From the NCBI GenBank assembly GCA_947579605.1, contig OX388319.1, positions 2,790,001 to 2,854,000 on the forward strand: a stretch of 64,000 nt of DNA, in the 5' to 3' direction. Shown here one piece after another: positions 1 through 13,800 of the stretch (the stretch's first letter is position 1; every line of letters begins with the position of its first letter). Both the position numbers and the translations under genes were made by a program. A model generated the notes under the pieces. The model made no database searches. It saw only the letters and a list, made by a program, of their open reading frames with translations, and was not told the DNA's origin. This stretch comes from Athripsodes cinereus (Eukaryota > Arthropoda > Insecta > Trichoptera > Leptoceridae).

Positions 1-1051
1 TCAACTATATTCCAATTACTGATTTTTTTGTAAAACTCAACAATTTTTTATTATTTTTGTTTTCAACTATGAAGTATGCCACCCATCCTGAATGTCTAAA
101 TTTTTATTGGCACCTAGAGAATGACCGGCATGTTTATTACATGCACCTAGTCCACTGGCTACTCTACTTGTGGAAAATATTTACAAATTACAAAACAGAT
201 GGTAGCATGCTCAGCTTGTAATTTTTGTTATGTTTACTAACATGTGTGTTTAGATTTAAAATTTCTCTAGGCATTTCACCTTCATTAAAGATTTTTTTCC
301 CTGTATGCCTACACACGAAAACGAGCCTTAAATATTTGTTTGTCTATATTTTAAGTTATATTATTTGCATCAATATTCTCTGCACAAACCTTATTATATC
401 AGGTATTACATATTAGCGCTGCATAGTTTTTGTGGAAATTTTTTCAGTTCAAGTATTGCTACCTCCTCTAATCTATATTCTAGCTACATTTTATTAAATA
501 TTTTATCTGTGTTTATTTTGTAAAAATCTGTATCTTATTAATAACAAAATATAAAAATGTTTCAAAGTTTTACTGTTACATTATTATAGAGACATAAGTT
601 TCGACATGCGATGCCATTTTCAAACTCTTTTTCAAACAAAGAAAGATATTGTACGTCTAAACTTAAGTCACTGCTATAATAAAGGAACTAGATAAAATTT
701 GAAACATATTTTTATCTTGTTATAAATATATTTTATTTATTTTCATTGAGTAATTCTGCGTGAGAAAGGAAAAATGGGATGAGTTGAAAACCGCCACTTT
801 GCAAAAGAGACAAAACAAAATCCGTGCGTGGTGCAATATACAATTTAAGCTTTGTTTTACATTGAAATATGGTGTCTAATGTGCAAACATCGACTCACCA
901 TCTTTGTCCATGACGCATATGACCAATAGTCAGTGATTAACGCATTGAAATTGATTTGGAGATGAGTCAACTCATCTCCTTTTTCCTTTTGCACCCAGAA
1001 TTACAGATTTCAAATTATAATTTATTAATTTACCGTTGTTTTTGATAATAG
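1..1051. other. Upstream intronic/intergenic DNA with a repeat fragment
   Basis: This is probably intron of PAN2, since exon 1052 starts after an AG acceptor with an open phase. Bases about 60-185 match the dispersed family described at 28596-28735 (ccacccatcctgaatgtc). I find no upstream PAN2 exon here, and the short reading frames look like chance. Confidence 0.5.
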
Positions 1052-4000
1052 GAGCCGGTGATGATATTTCATTCGACGAGTCATCTGTTTTGGAAGACGG
1101 TCTTGAAGAGAAAGCGACGATCGAAGAGAGTTGTAAAAAACCCAACACAAACGAAACGGAAATCTCTAGGTTATTTGGAACAAAACAATTGCAAGTTCAT
1201 AGGTGCTTAAAGTGTACGAGAGAGGTGAGATACTCAGATATATTAAATGGGGGACTTTCCTGTCCACCATTGCAAATTTATTTTATTTATTTATTCATTA
1301 CAAGTAATTTTACGCATAAATATGACAGTATCAAATACAATCAATATGCAGAGTGCAAGTTTATCGCAGAGGTGTAATTTTTCTTCCAACTAATCTAAAC
1401 TCATGTTTGTAATCCCTCATAAACAATCCACCATCTCATTAATAGTAGATAGTTCTCACTTAGATACAAACATATGAGTGTAGGTTTGTGGTTGTGAATG
1501 CTTACATTTTTTCTGTTAAGTATATTTATATGAGTATTCTTGTTTTATACATATTATTTATTTTATTTATTTCAATTTTACAGGATACATACAGTTGATA
1601 CAAAAAATACAATGGTCTATAACATATTTAGCAATAAGCAAACCAGTGAAGATCCCTATATTACCCTTATGTGCTCTACAAAACATACATAACCAAACAC
1701 AACAGATAAATCAAAAAACAACAATTACAATAGAATAGAGTAAATTATATTCCATTTTCTGTTTACCTTTATTGATCTAAACTCACTTTATTGTAAAACA
1801 TAATTATCAAACATTGTAGTAGGTTTTCTGGAAGACATTGCCTCAAGGCAATATGTACCCCTTTCGTAAAATTAATTTTTGACATTAAAGTGTATATTAG
1901 TATTAATTAGGTCTGTCCAGACAGCACCTTTAAAAACAATTTTTGGAATATTTGAAGATCATTGAATAAAGGTGGAATGTTTTTTCTATGACAGAGATAT
2001 TCAGACATAATTCAATCAATTTCTGGTGCTTTGTCGTAACAGATCAAAAGATTTTGAGAGTGTTAGGAATGCCATGGAAAGCACACTTAATGAGTGTTAA
2101 ATCGTTTTGACAAAAAAATAAACTTGTTGATTCCATGTGTAAATTTGCATAAATAAAACTTTTTTTATGTTTCCACGCTCATCATTAGGAACTAATAGAA
2201 ATAAGTTTTTATCTGAATGAGTGTGGTAAGTCCTGAAAGCAAACTTTAAATTTAAAAAAAGTTCAATTTTTTGGACATTTAACTATATTAATTGATCATT
2301 ATAAACATGCAATCAAGGTGTATTGAATGTATTTTTTGATTGCAGGAACAAAAGGAATCTATAGTTTTATTATGTAATTTATCATATCCAAATCAAAACC
2401 CCGTGGAGCCGGCCAGCTTCACAGATATTCTTAGAGCCTCATTGTGCCCCAGGAAAACTACTCCAGCGTGGTAAGTTATCATTCTCTATCTAGCTATCCT
2501 TGCAGGGTATGCGTAAATAATAAACGTAACGTAAAGTGTATTAATTACATAGATATGTCTTGCGCTCTTGAGATGGATACTCCATTAAACGGCGCTGAAT
2601 ACATCATTTAACATACATACATAATTATGCGTAGTGTTCTGTATGTATGTGTAGCGTCTGATACTGATAATTATTCACTCTGATACTAAAATTAGTTATG
2701 ATTTGTTTTGTTTTTTGTGTGTCTAGGTGTGAAGGTTGCTGTAAGTTCACTCCAACACTACAGTGCTGTACGGTGAAACAATTGCCTCAACTGTTGGCTG
2801 TCAACTGTGGTCTCACCACACAACAGGAGAAGGACTACTGGCAGAAGCAGATGGACTTTGTAAGGAAGCAAACATTTTATTTGTTTTTTTATTTATTTAT
2901 TTATTACTTTTTATAGAAACTGTAAAAAAAGAATTAACATTTCATTACACAATTCACACAGATTTTTATCTAAATACGAGGGCGGTCCGATAAGTACTTA
3001 GCCTACATAAGAAAAAATGAAAATTTTGGAAAAGTGGTGATTTATTTTTCAACATAGTCTTCTTTTAGCTCGATATACTTGAACCAGCGATTCTCCAACT
3101 TCTTTAACCTGTCTAAAAGATACGTTTTCTCGAGGTCCACAAAGTAGGCTTCCGTGGCGGCAATGACCTCCTCATTCGACTCAAATTTCCACCCAGCGAG
3201 TGACTTTTTCAAGTTTGGAAACAAAAAGAAGTCGCACGGAGCCAAATCTAGAGAATACGGTGGATAGAGTAGCAGTCCGTAGCCCTATTCGACCAATTTG
3301 GCCGTGGCGACAACGGAGGTGTGAGCCGGTGCATTGTCACGATGGAAGATCACTTTTTCTTCGTCGAATGGGTCCGTTTTTTCTACAATTCGGCATCGAA
3401 TTGGCCCAATAATTTGGCATAGTAGAGCCCTGTGATCGTTTTACCTTTCTCCAGGCAGTTGATGTAGATCACACCTTGCAAATCCCAGAAAACGGTGACT
3501 ATCACCTTTCCGGTCGATAGGACAGTCTTCGCCTTCTTTGGAGCACGTTTGTCGGTTAAATTCACTGTTCCGACTATTACTTGGTCTTTAGCGTGTACCA
3601 GTGGATCTATGTTTTATCAATGGCTTCGAAACGATGCAGAAACTTCTTCGGATTGCTCTTAAATACCGTCAAAAACTGCTCTAAAATAGTCTCACGGTTG
3701 CGCTTGTTGTCCGGAGTGACAAAACGCGGCACCCATTGTGCCAACAGCTTTCTCATGTCCAAAATTTCATGAATGGTATAATCCATTTGATCTTTTGAGA
3801 TGTCTATTATCTTAGCTATCTAACGCACCTTAAATCGGCGGTCTGCCATCACGATATCGTGGATTTTTGACACGTTATCCTCCGAGGTAACCGTTTTCGG
3901 GGCACCTAGGCGTGACTCGTAAAAAACCGACGTACGACCATGTCGAAACTCTTAAACCAATTTTTGACGATCGTTATCAAAGAACAAGAGTCACCGTACA

Positions 4001-7000
4001 CAGCATCCAAGCGGTCATTGATTTCGCTGCGCGATTTCCCTTCCAAAAACAAGAATCGAATCACCGACCGATATTGCTCTTTTTCCATTTTTCGAAAATC
4101 CGTCGACCCGCCCGCTTCCACACGCGGTCAAAACAAAACCATAAGTCCAATTCGACTAAAATTTTGATAGTAGGTGTCTACAAAAATGCACTACACGATG
4201 GTATATTTTTCTTGTGATAGTGATGCCACCGGGCGGAGAGGCTAAGTACTTATCGGACCGCCCTCGTACAATTATATGTCAAGAATATTTACATTTTTTA
4301 CAGTAATAATACTGTGTTACCTCTGATATTTTTTATTTTTTTATTTTTTTTATTTATCAATTCACGGCCTGGGCCTTTTACATATAAATATTAACATAAT
4401 TATCATAATGTACACAAACAGTATTACAATATGTGGACACACACAACACATTAAATGGACAATAAAACAAAAAACACAAATGAATAAAAATTTAAACAAA
4501 GGTACATTGGGAAAACGAATGGATTTTTTTTTTAGATTTCATATGTCAACTTGATAATTACTTTTACTTATTACCGGGATCCTGACCATAATTATAATAA
4601 TTTTCTTGTATTCTTATGCCTAATTTGGTCAACGAATGTGAGTTAAAAACTGATTGAGAGCATTGACTCATGTGATGGAGTAATTTTTTAACATGCATTT
4701 GTGTGTGATTCCAGATGATATCAGGCCCCGATGGCAATATTGCTGCCCTCACGTCCCCAGTGTATAGTAATAAGCCATGCAGATATGGACAGAACTGTTC
4801 AAAGCCAGCCTGCAAGTTCAAACATCCCGACGAGTAAGTCTTTCTCATCTGATTAATTAAGTCTTTCATCTGATTCATTAAATATTATGTTGTTCTTTTT
4901 GTGCTGTGTTGACAATCATTTCAATTTAGGCCCATCTGCTCTATGTAAGATTGAAAAGATCTTCCACACATTGTTCATTAGTATTTAATATTATTCAGAT
5001 AAGATAGCTATTTTCTACCTTGCTTTTTAAGCCAAAATACATACATTGAAGGACCCACCGACCACCCGGATAGCGCAGAAGTCTGAGGACTTCCATTTAT
5101 CCGAAATTCTACACGAAACAAATCTTGTCCACAACGGAGGCGCCATAGTGGGCAGCCTGAAGGGCTGGCCGGCCAAACCACCAAACCGCCAAAACCTCCG
5201 TGTGAAATCTTTTACAAGTTACAGTAAAATATATTTTTTACTGCCCCAAATTTACTGAAATTCTGTGTATCTATCTTTGCCGTCACTCCATCTCACATAG
5301 TTCAGACAGCCAGTAGATTTACAGCATGAAATAAATATGCAAGTTGTACTCTTTGTGCTAATAAATAGTTAAGAAATTATGGATGGGTGGCATACCTCAT
5401 GGCTGAGTGAAAAATGTTAAATATCTTATACGTGATTTACATGAACCTCCTTTTTGCATTTCACTTAGAAACTTACATAAAAATGTGGAAGACTTCAAAT
5501 GCTAATTATTTCAAATCATTGTGATTTTTTTGATAGTACATACTTTTAAAAATGTATTCAATCTTATTTTTCCAGCCCCCCCAACCGTGTCCCCCCCTCT
5601 CTGGGCAGCACTCCCCCCCAGGGCGTCAGCACTGGCGCTACTTCCAATAACCACCTGAACAACAGCCATCACAACAATTACAGCAGTCTGCTGTACTCCC
5701 AGTTTCCCTGGTTACCCCTCCACATGCTGGCCAAGCTGGAGACGCACACTTCACATCTCACCATCACAAGGACGGATAGTACGGGGAAGGTGAGTTTGAC
5801 ATAAAATATTTACAGGGGATTGTGAACCTGATGATAATGTTTTGGACTTTTGAATGGAAGTGTGGTTGCTTAAACCTCACTGCTGACCACATTCCACATT
5901 CCTGTTACGAGCTATTACTTTTTTTTTTTTCTTTTTTTTTTAAAAGATATATCTGGGTTTGTTATAAACCCAAATACAACTTTATACACCTTTCACACTA
6001 AGCTAAAAGCTTGTGCCGTGAAAAGGGAGTTTGCCGACACCTGGGATAGAACTATGGACCCCTTGTTCTGAAGGCGGAGACTCTATCTCCAGGCTACCGA
6101 CGAACTAAATATTGAACTAATGTTTGTTATTTGTGCATTTCAAAGAAAAAAAAACAAACAGTAATTATCGAGATGATTCCTAGAGTGAACAGATTGTTTC
6201 TTTTTGTTTTTCAGAATTGAATAATTTTTTCAGTGAATAATTTATCTAAAACGATTCAATCCAATCATCCAAATATGATTAGCATTACTCGGTTTTATTT
6301 ACTTGGAAGGTAAAACTTTACGATTGGAATGATTACGCAGAAAACTTAAGTATCTAAACTTAAGCATATTAATAACTATTCTTAGAAAAAAATATCTGAG
6401 AATTGTGTGACGTGTTTCCACAAAAATACTGTATTTCAGATTACGATGGCAATTGTGAAAATGGGAATGTTTTATTTTTTTCAGGAAGAACATATACCAA
6501 CCATAAACGGCAGTAAAATACCGCGAGTGAACGGCATCATAACGAACAACGATCATTCTAGTGAAAAGTTCAATCATGTGGATGACAGACAATGTTCAGA
6601 AGTTAATAATGGTACGACTTCTTCTACATTATCAGCTGTGATAACAAGACATTATTCTCTCAGCGCTGTCGTTTGTCACGTGGAAGATCAACACAAGAAT
6701 ATTGTGGCCATGGTGAAGATGAATGCTGACGATAAAACTGCTGAAAAGAATGGTGGTGCGCAGTGGTATGTCTTCAATGATTTCTGGTAAGTGATTTGAA
6801 ATGCTGTTTTTCTATTTCTCACTTTTGCTATGCCTTTTTTTCTGATCTTCTTTGTAATTGTAATGATCACTCAGTTCTATAAGCTAACAATTTAAAGTTT
6901 TATTGTTCCGAGTTACAGCTCATCAAAATTTAGAGACAGTTTGATGGTCTGTTAAAGTCTAAATTCAGTGGAATATAGATAAAATACCGTGAAATGGAAA

Positions 7001-7830
7001 TAAAATACAGTAGAAATTAGTTAGCTGGAAAACTTTTAAAATCTGTTTTTGTGTGTTAGCGATGGCTGCTTGTGCGATATGCTAATGAGAACAGATGAAC
7101 GAGCGGAATGTGCGATACCTACTTAAAAAATTGACTAAACTGTGGTAGGTACATGTTTGTGGATGACAGCTGACTTATGAAGAATGACTTATTTTTATTT
7201 TTGTAAACCATATTTATAGTTGTTGTCTGTTTTATACTTTTTATCAATAAATAAAATAAAAAAAAAAAAAATCTGTAACAAGGGATGGAAAAATTCAGTC
7301 TGGACAAAATACAATTTTTTTCACTAACTTGTTTATTTTTTTAGTTAGTTCAAAGTTATATATTTTACAGATACAATTAACAATGTCCTCAGAAGATAAA
7401 AACGATTCCAGGGAATAAATTGTTGTCTCAAACAAACTGATCCTCCTTTAGTATTGTATTGTTTTCTCTTTGTAGGAGTTTTATTTCAAGTTCACTTATA
7501 CAGTCTATGACTTGAATTAGTTTATTTTACTCATCCTATATTTTTCCAGCGTTTCTCCAATAACGACAACCGAAGTAAACTGGTTCAACTTGGAGTGGAA
7601 AACACCGTGTGTGTTATTCTACGAGAGCGAGTCGTGCAGAAATCCCACCGGTGGTTCTAGTTCCCTCAACGGATCCGCATCATTGGGTGACGTCAATAAT
7701 AAACATGTAACGTCATCGACCAATGGCAACGGTGATGTGGGACATCAAAAGAACTGCTTCAGTGGACTGCTGGCTGCTCCACTCACAGCTGCGTTCACAC
7801 CATTAGCCTCGCACGAAATGCCCAAAGCTG
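1052..7830 (+). CDS. PAN2: PAN2 exons coding the USP-like pseudo-hydrolase domain
   Basis: Seven exons (1052-1224 to 7550-7830) form the ubiquitin-protease-like fold, which in PAN2 lacks peptidase activity and acts as a scaffold. Visible landmarks are ISRLFG, the zinc-ribbon pairs CLKC and [22 protein letters not shown] and QWYVFNDF. Each aligns in order with vertebrate PAN2 as I remember it. No catalytic Cys/His box of active USPs is seen, as expected. Two stretches look expanded: an Asn/Ser/His-rich linker in exon 5576-5789, and Ser/Asn/Gly-rich sequence in exons 6485-6786 and 7550-7830. The exon at 4715-4833 adds a CCCH finger, listed separately. Confidence 0.9.
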
Positions 7831-10800
7831 GTGAGTGTCATCATATTTATAAATCGATTCCAAAATCATTTTCGTATCACCTTTTTTCGGTCAGCTGTTA
7901 CAAAAATCCCAAAATTCAAAAATGATTATAACATCGATATAATATATCGACTTGCACAAGTCGATTATAAATGTTCGACTTTTGATCTACCCCTTCAATA
8001 ATTCGACTTCGACTCGTGTTAGTCGGTTCTTAGAATTCGATTTCAATACAAGTTGATACTTGCTACTAAAAGTATAGTTGGATATACGGATGAACCATGG
8101 CCAATATGCATTTAGGTACCTACCTACCTAAGTATAATACAATATTATATTCATACATGACGCCGTGCCGGACAACACCACAACTATGATGCATGATGCA
8201 GTCAGTCAAATGATTAGTGATCGCTCCATTCCTTGCAATTTTTATAACTTAATAGGAAAACCAAGTAACTGCCAGAAAATAATAATTTAGGAATAATTTA
8301 AACTTCTAAGATAAAATTTTGTGGAAGATTTTATTTTTATTTATTTATTCATTCATTCTTAACTGTACATTGATTACAAACAATTACATAAAAGGTATAC
8401 ATTCAATACGTATTTTTATTTTAATAAGGAACAATAATTACATAAAAAAATACATGCATTACAATGTTTCATAATATAAAATCATATAACCTAGGTCCTA
8501 AAATACTCCCGAACATGGATTGAAATATAATTTCCGCTATATTACTAAGCTAATGAAAATGAGTGGATAGCAACAAATACAAGTATTAATTATAATAAAT
8601 ACAAAATTACTATACCTACATATTTTTATTGTTTAGCAGATGTAAGTGATGTCTATTTATTGTACGGTACGGTATTTAAGTAGTTCACGTACAAATAAGT
8701 TGACGAGTAGAAGTAGGTACATTGTCTGCTTATTCTCCGAAAATACTTTGCTTTATTTGATTAATAAATTTCTTCGTATGTAATATCTTTTAAAGAGCGT
8801 TACTAGGTTTTACTATTAAGCTGTCTACAAGTAGAAGATCTCTTAGTAAAAAGAGAGACTACTCGCGTAGTTACCTGAACAATTTTGTAGGCAATATTAA
8901 TATGAGAACGTGAGCATTCACATTTCACAACCGCATCCTTAAACGCATAAAAACAAACTGAAATAAAGCGTGAGGAAGTGAGAGGGGAGTAGATGCGTAC
9001 GTTTCGTTGAATCATTGACGATAGTTTTGTACTTCGTTTTTCCGAATATAATACTATCGTAAGACACGAAAATAACCGACTTCAAAATAATCGATGTTTG
9101 TGTTATTCATACCGCGCTACAAATAATCGATACTACTTCGATATATCGATTATTTTTTACAAGAGAAGTCGATTATTTATATCGATTGTGAATTGTGAAC
9201 GACTTCGATTATTTCGATTGTAAAATATGATACTATCGCCCATCACTAATATCAATGTCTTTAAATAACAAGTAACAAAAATAAAATTTTGAATTAAAAA
9301 AAATCAATTAGATCAGGAATAAAAAAAAAAGGAATTAAGAATTAAATAATTTTGAAATAAAAAAGTTCAGACGACAACTAACAGAAAATATATCTTGACT
9401 TAAAAAAAAAAAAAATCAAGATGAAAATGATTCATACAAATCAATGCATTATAAAACTAGAGAATTATTATAATATGTACACAAAACAAACAATAAATTA
9501 CAATGGTTAGCAATAAAATAAGACTGATGTTCAATAACCCTCGATTCACCCATTGTCAGTAGGTATTACATTTGAGAATAGTATTTAATTACGTCAGATT
9601 ATTATTTGGTGAAACTGTCGGCAATGACATTGGCGTGACCCTCTACTAGATTGGCGTGACCTTCTGGCGTGACCCTATACATAGGTTGTTAAATGATATA
9701 AAATCAAAAAAGCACATGAATTATATAACATAGAAGTAAGTCGATAATAGTACAAAATATAATAATAAAACTCTTCATTGTAATTATAAAAATAAACATG
9801 TATGCAGTACTTGTACTGTTAGCTGAAGGCAATCTCCTCCAGCAAACCTGTATAACACAAATATAACTAATTATAAGCTAAAAATTTATTAAATTGAAAA
9901 GAGATCCCTAATAAATATAAATTATAAATAAATTACATTCTTTAAATTACAGACACATGGATCCATTTTTTTCATGTACTAAAAAGGGAATTTTGAGTTG
10001 AGACTGGACTATTAATAAAACACCTATTGTAAATTACATACATATTTATTATACATGTAATGACGGAGAATATTAAATACTATGTGGTGGTACAAATAAC
10101 TCAGTAACCAAAAGATGGACTTAGTTTGTTTAGTTTTGTTTTTGACCCAGTCCCACCTTCTTCTTCTTCTTTACGTGTTTCGTCGAGTCCCCCTCGACGT
10201 TGACAATCACCTGGGAGAAATCTTGTCTGTTCTGGGCAAAAGTTCCTCTACACCTCTCATCCCGGTCTACTCTCAAGTGTTTTGAAACCAGGAATGCTGC
10301 TTTCTTCCAACTCTTTTACGGCCCTCAATCTAGTCCTACCTAAACATACAAATTTAGTTCTTACATTAAATTTTTTGTTACTTCTGATTTGTCAGGTGAG
10401 TTGGTGGGCATGGATGCAGAGTTTGTGACACTGAACCAGGGCGAGGCTGAACTGAGGAGTGATGGAAGACTGAATACTCTCAAGCCCAGTCATTTGGCTG
10501 TGGCGAGGATCACGTGCGTCAGAGGGTAAGACATCAAAACTATGATATAAATTCAGTGTATAATTTATATTTTCATCAGGAGATAATTTATTAGGATTAT
10601 TTTGCCACTTGATGGTGTTTGTTTGAAAAAGTTTGTGTTATTTTTCCCAGGCAAGGTCCACTTGAAGGCACGCCGTTTATAGATGATTATATTTCTACAC
10701 AAGAACAGGTATTTTTTTATGATCTATACTTACATATTATTAGATCCAATTATTGATTTTTCATGTAGTTTTGGCTGTGACTGAAACAGCCACAACAATG

Positions 10801-13800
10801 GGCTAAACTAAAACTTATCATTTGAAGTTTGGATGACTTTAGCTGAATTCGGATTCATGTATGTATTATGTAATTTGGTTCTTTGCTTTATGTTTATGAA
10901 ATATTAATTTTAAAGTGTAACAAAATGGCGAAGCACTTCTATCATCTGTCTTGTAACACTTCTAAAATTTTGTATGAATTTTTCTTAATTCTCTCTTTAT
11001 TTTGAGATGCGTAAAAATGTTCAAGTAATTAAAATACAAGTTAAATTCTGTTTTTTAGTAAGTTTGGTGTTGTAAAATCCACTTACATATAATTTATCAT
11101 GAAAATTTATCAATTTAACATGAGCTTTAACTATTATGAAACAAATTGCTAATTATGTTATTCTCAAACGACTGCAATATAAAAAAAAAATTATATCTTG
11201 TTTATTGTCATAGGTTGTGGATTACTTGACAAAGTTCTCAGGCATCAAGCCGGGCGATCTGGATGCCAACTTTAGTTCTAAGCATCTCACAACGTTGAAG
11301 AGTACGTATCAGAAGCTAAGGTATCTCGTGGACTGCGGTGTTATATTCGTGGGACACGGGCTTAAAAATGATTTTAGGTGAGCGATTATATATGAATCTT
11401 ATAAACCCAATGTGTCATATTATGACAATGAATTAGGTTGATTGTGAAATTTTAAACAGGAATTGTTTGGACTCTACCGTCATGTTCACTTTTCACTTCA
11501 TATGAGAGGTTTATTAATATTATCAATATTTTTAATATATCTGTATTTTTAAATATTATGTGGTGGTTTAGAACCAAGTTAAAGACACTGCTATTCGGGA
11601 GAAGTCACGGCACCCTTGAGACGGACACGGATCATTAAACGGCACCACATATAAAAAGTCCGATTGTTATTATTATTTAGACGTGTGGAATCAATAGATG
11701 ATGAAAGAATAGCAAAAAAATATTTTAATCTGAAAGAAGGTTGAACAACATTGTTCACATACCTACTTGCTTTTGAAAGATTTAAATTTTCAGAATCTCC
11801 CAAAAGAGAGATTGTCGGAGGTTTAACTGTATATGATGAACTAATTTTGTTATCTGTTTTATGTTCAAGGGTAATAAATTTAGTAGTGCCTCCTGAGCAG
11901 GTGATAGACACAGTACAGCTGTTCCACTTGCCTCACCAGCGGATGGTCTCACTTAAGTTCCTGGCTTGGCATTTATTAGGTAATATTCAATAAAAACAGT
12001 AGGTATATTTATTTGATGACACTCTAAAACAGTTGCATATTTATTAGGTGATACTCAATAACAGTAGCATATTTATTAGGTAACACTCGATAATAGTAGA
12101 ATATTTATTGATGATACTCAATAACAGCAGCATAATAACAGCAGCAGGATAATTGGAGAAAAGCGGAGGTACCATAGGCGTTGGAAGCAGACTGGAGATG
12201 TTTCTTGTTACTCAGCATTCAAATTATTGAGATCTCGCCAGAAGAAAATTGCTCAGGAATGCTACGCAAGGTTCATAACTTCTACTGAGGAGCTCATCAA
12301 GAAGGATCCTAACAAGTTTTGGTCATATGTGAAGTCGAAGCAGTCCTCTTCTTCCCTTCCAGCACATATGCATTTTGATGGAGTGACTTCGTCTAGTGTG
12401 GGGTCTATTTCCGAAATGTTTGGTCAATACTTTCACTCTGTTTTCGTTGAAGGCGATATTAGTCTTCCTACTGTTGGGTGTGACTCTGTGTTGGACATTC
12501 ATACAGTCGATATCTCACCTAGTATTGTATTGAAATGTATAGAGGAACTTGATTCTAGGGGTGGCTCTGGTCCTGACGGCATTCCCGCAATATTTGTGAA
12601 AAATTGTGCTGAAGAACTGTCTGTCCCTCTTTCTCTTATTTACAAACGCTCTCTTGCTGAAGGAACTTTTCCAAGCACTTGGAAAAGATCCTTCATTACA
12701 CCAATTCATAAGTCCGGTGACAAACATAACATTGTTAACTACAGACCAATTTCTAAGATATCATTGTTCAGTAAGTTGATGGAGAAGGTGGTTGTGTTGC
12801 AGTTGTCCTCCGATGTAAAGTCATTTATAATGCCCAATCAGCATGGTTTTGTCCGTGGAAGATCGGTAGAGTCGAATTTGCTAGAATTCACAGATTATGT
12901 GGCTCGAATGATGGGTCGAGGTGGACAGGTGGATGCTGTATATACAGATTATGCGAAAGCCTTTGACAAGATTAGTCACAAGGTCCTCCTACATAAGTTG
13001 CATTGTTACGGAATCCATGGAGATCTTTATCGATGGTTCACTTCTTATGTTGAGGGAAGGTCGCAGGCTGTAGCGATAAGTGGCTCAGTGTCACAGTTTC
13101 GCCCTTGTTCTTCCGGAATACCTCAGGGGTCACATCTGGGACCGTTGCTTTTTGTTCTTTATGTCAATGATATTGGTCGCTGTTTCCATCACGCCAGGTT
13201 CCTCATGTTTGCTGACGACACAAAAATATTTATGAAGGTTAAAACTGTCCAGGATTGTTTAGATCTCCAGAGTGATCTTGATCGTCTGATGAGCTATTGC
13301 AGTGCTAACCAGCTTTATTTGAACGTCTCAAAGTGTAGTGTCATTTCATTTACTAGGGCAAAGCAACCTATCGCATTCTCCTATACCATTGATGCGGAAA
13401 CTTTGTCGCGACGTGAAGATGTACGTGACTTGGGAGTGATTCTGGACTCCAAGATGCTTTATAAATCGCACATTGACTCTATAATTGATAGAGCTCAGAG
13501 GATGTTAGGCTTTATTTTGCGGATTACTAAGCCATTTAGGTCACCGTTCACATATAAAGTGCTTTACTATGCGTTTGTGCGTAATTTGTTGGAATTCTCT
13601 GTGGTGGTCTGGAATCCTCAATATATAACATATATTGATAGAATAGAGAGCGTTCAGAGGAAGTTCGTGAGACATCTCAGTTTTTTAAAGGGCAGATATT
13701 TTGAAAGCTATCGTCTGGCTCTTGGATTTCATGAGATGTCCTCGCTTGAGAACAGAAGAACCCAGATTGATATGTTTTTCCTTTATAAAATTATTTCTGG

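Noticed and set aside
1036..1377. A 113-residue ORF starting at an ATG
   Set aside because: The ATG is inside the intron, before the acceptor at 1050-1051, and the frame runs past the donor at 1225. Only 1052-1224 is coding, as a PAN2 exon.
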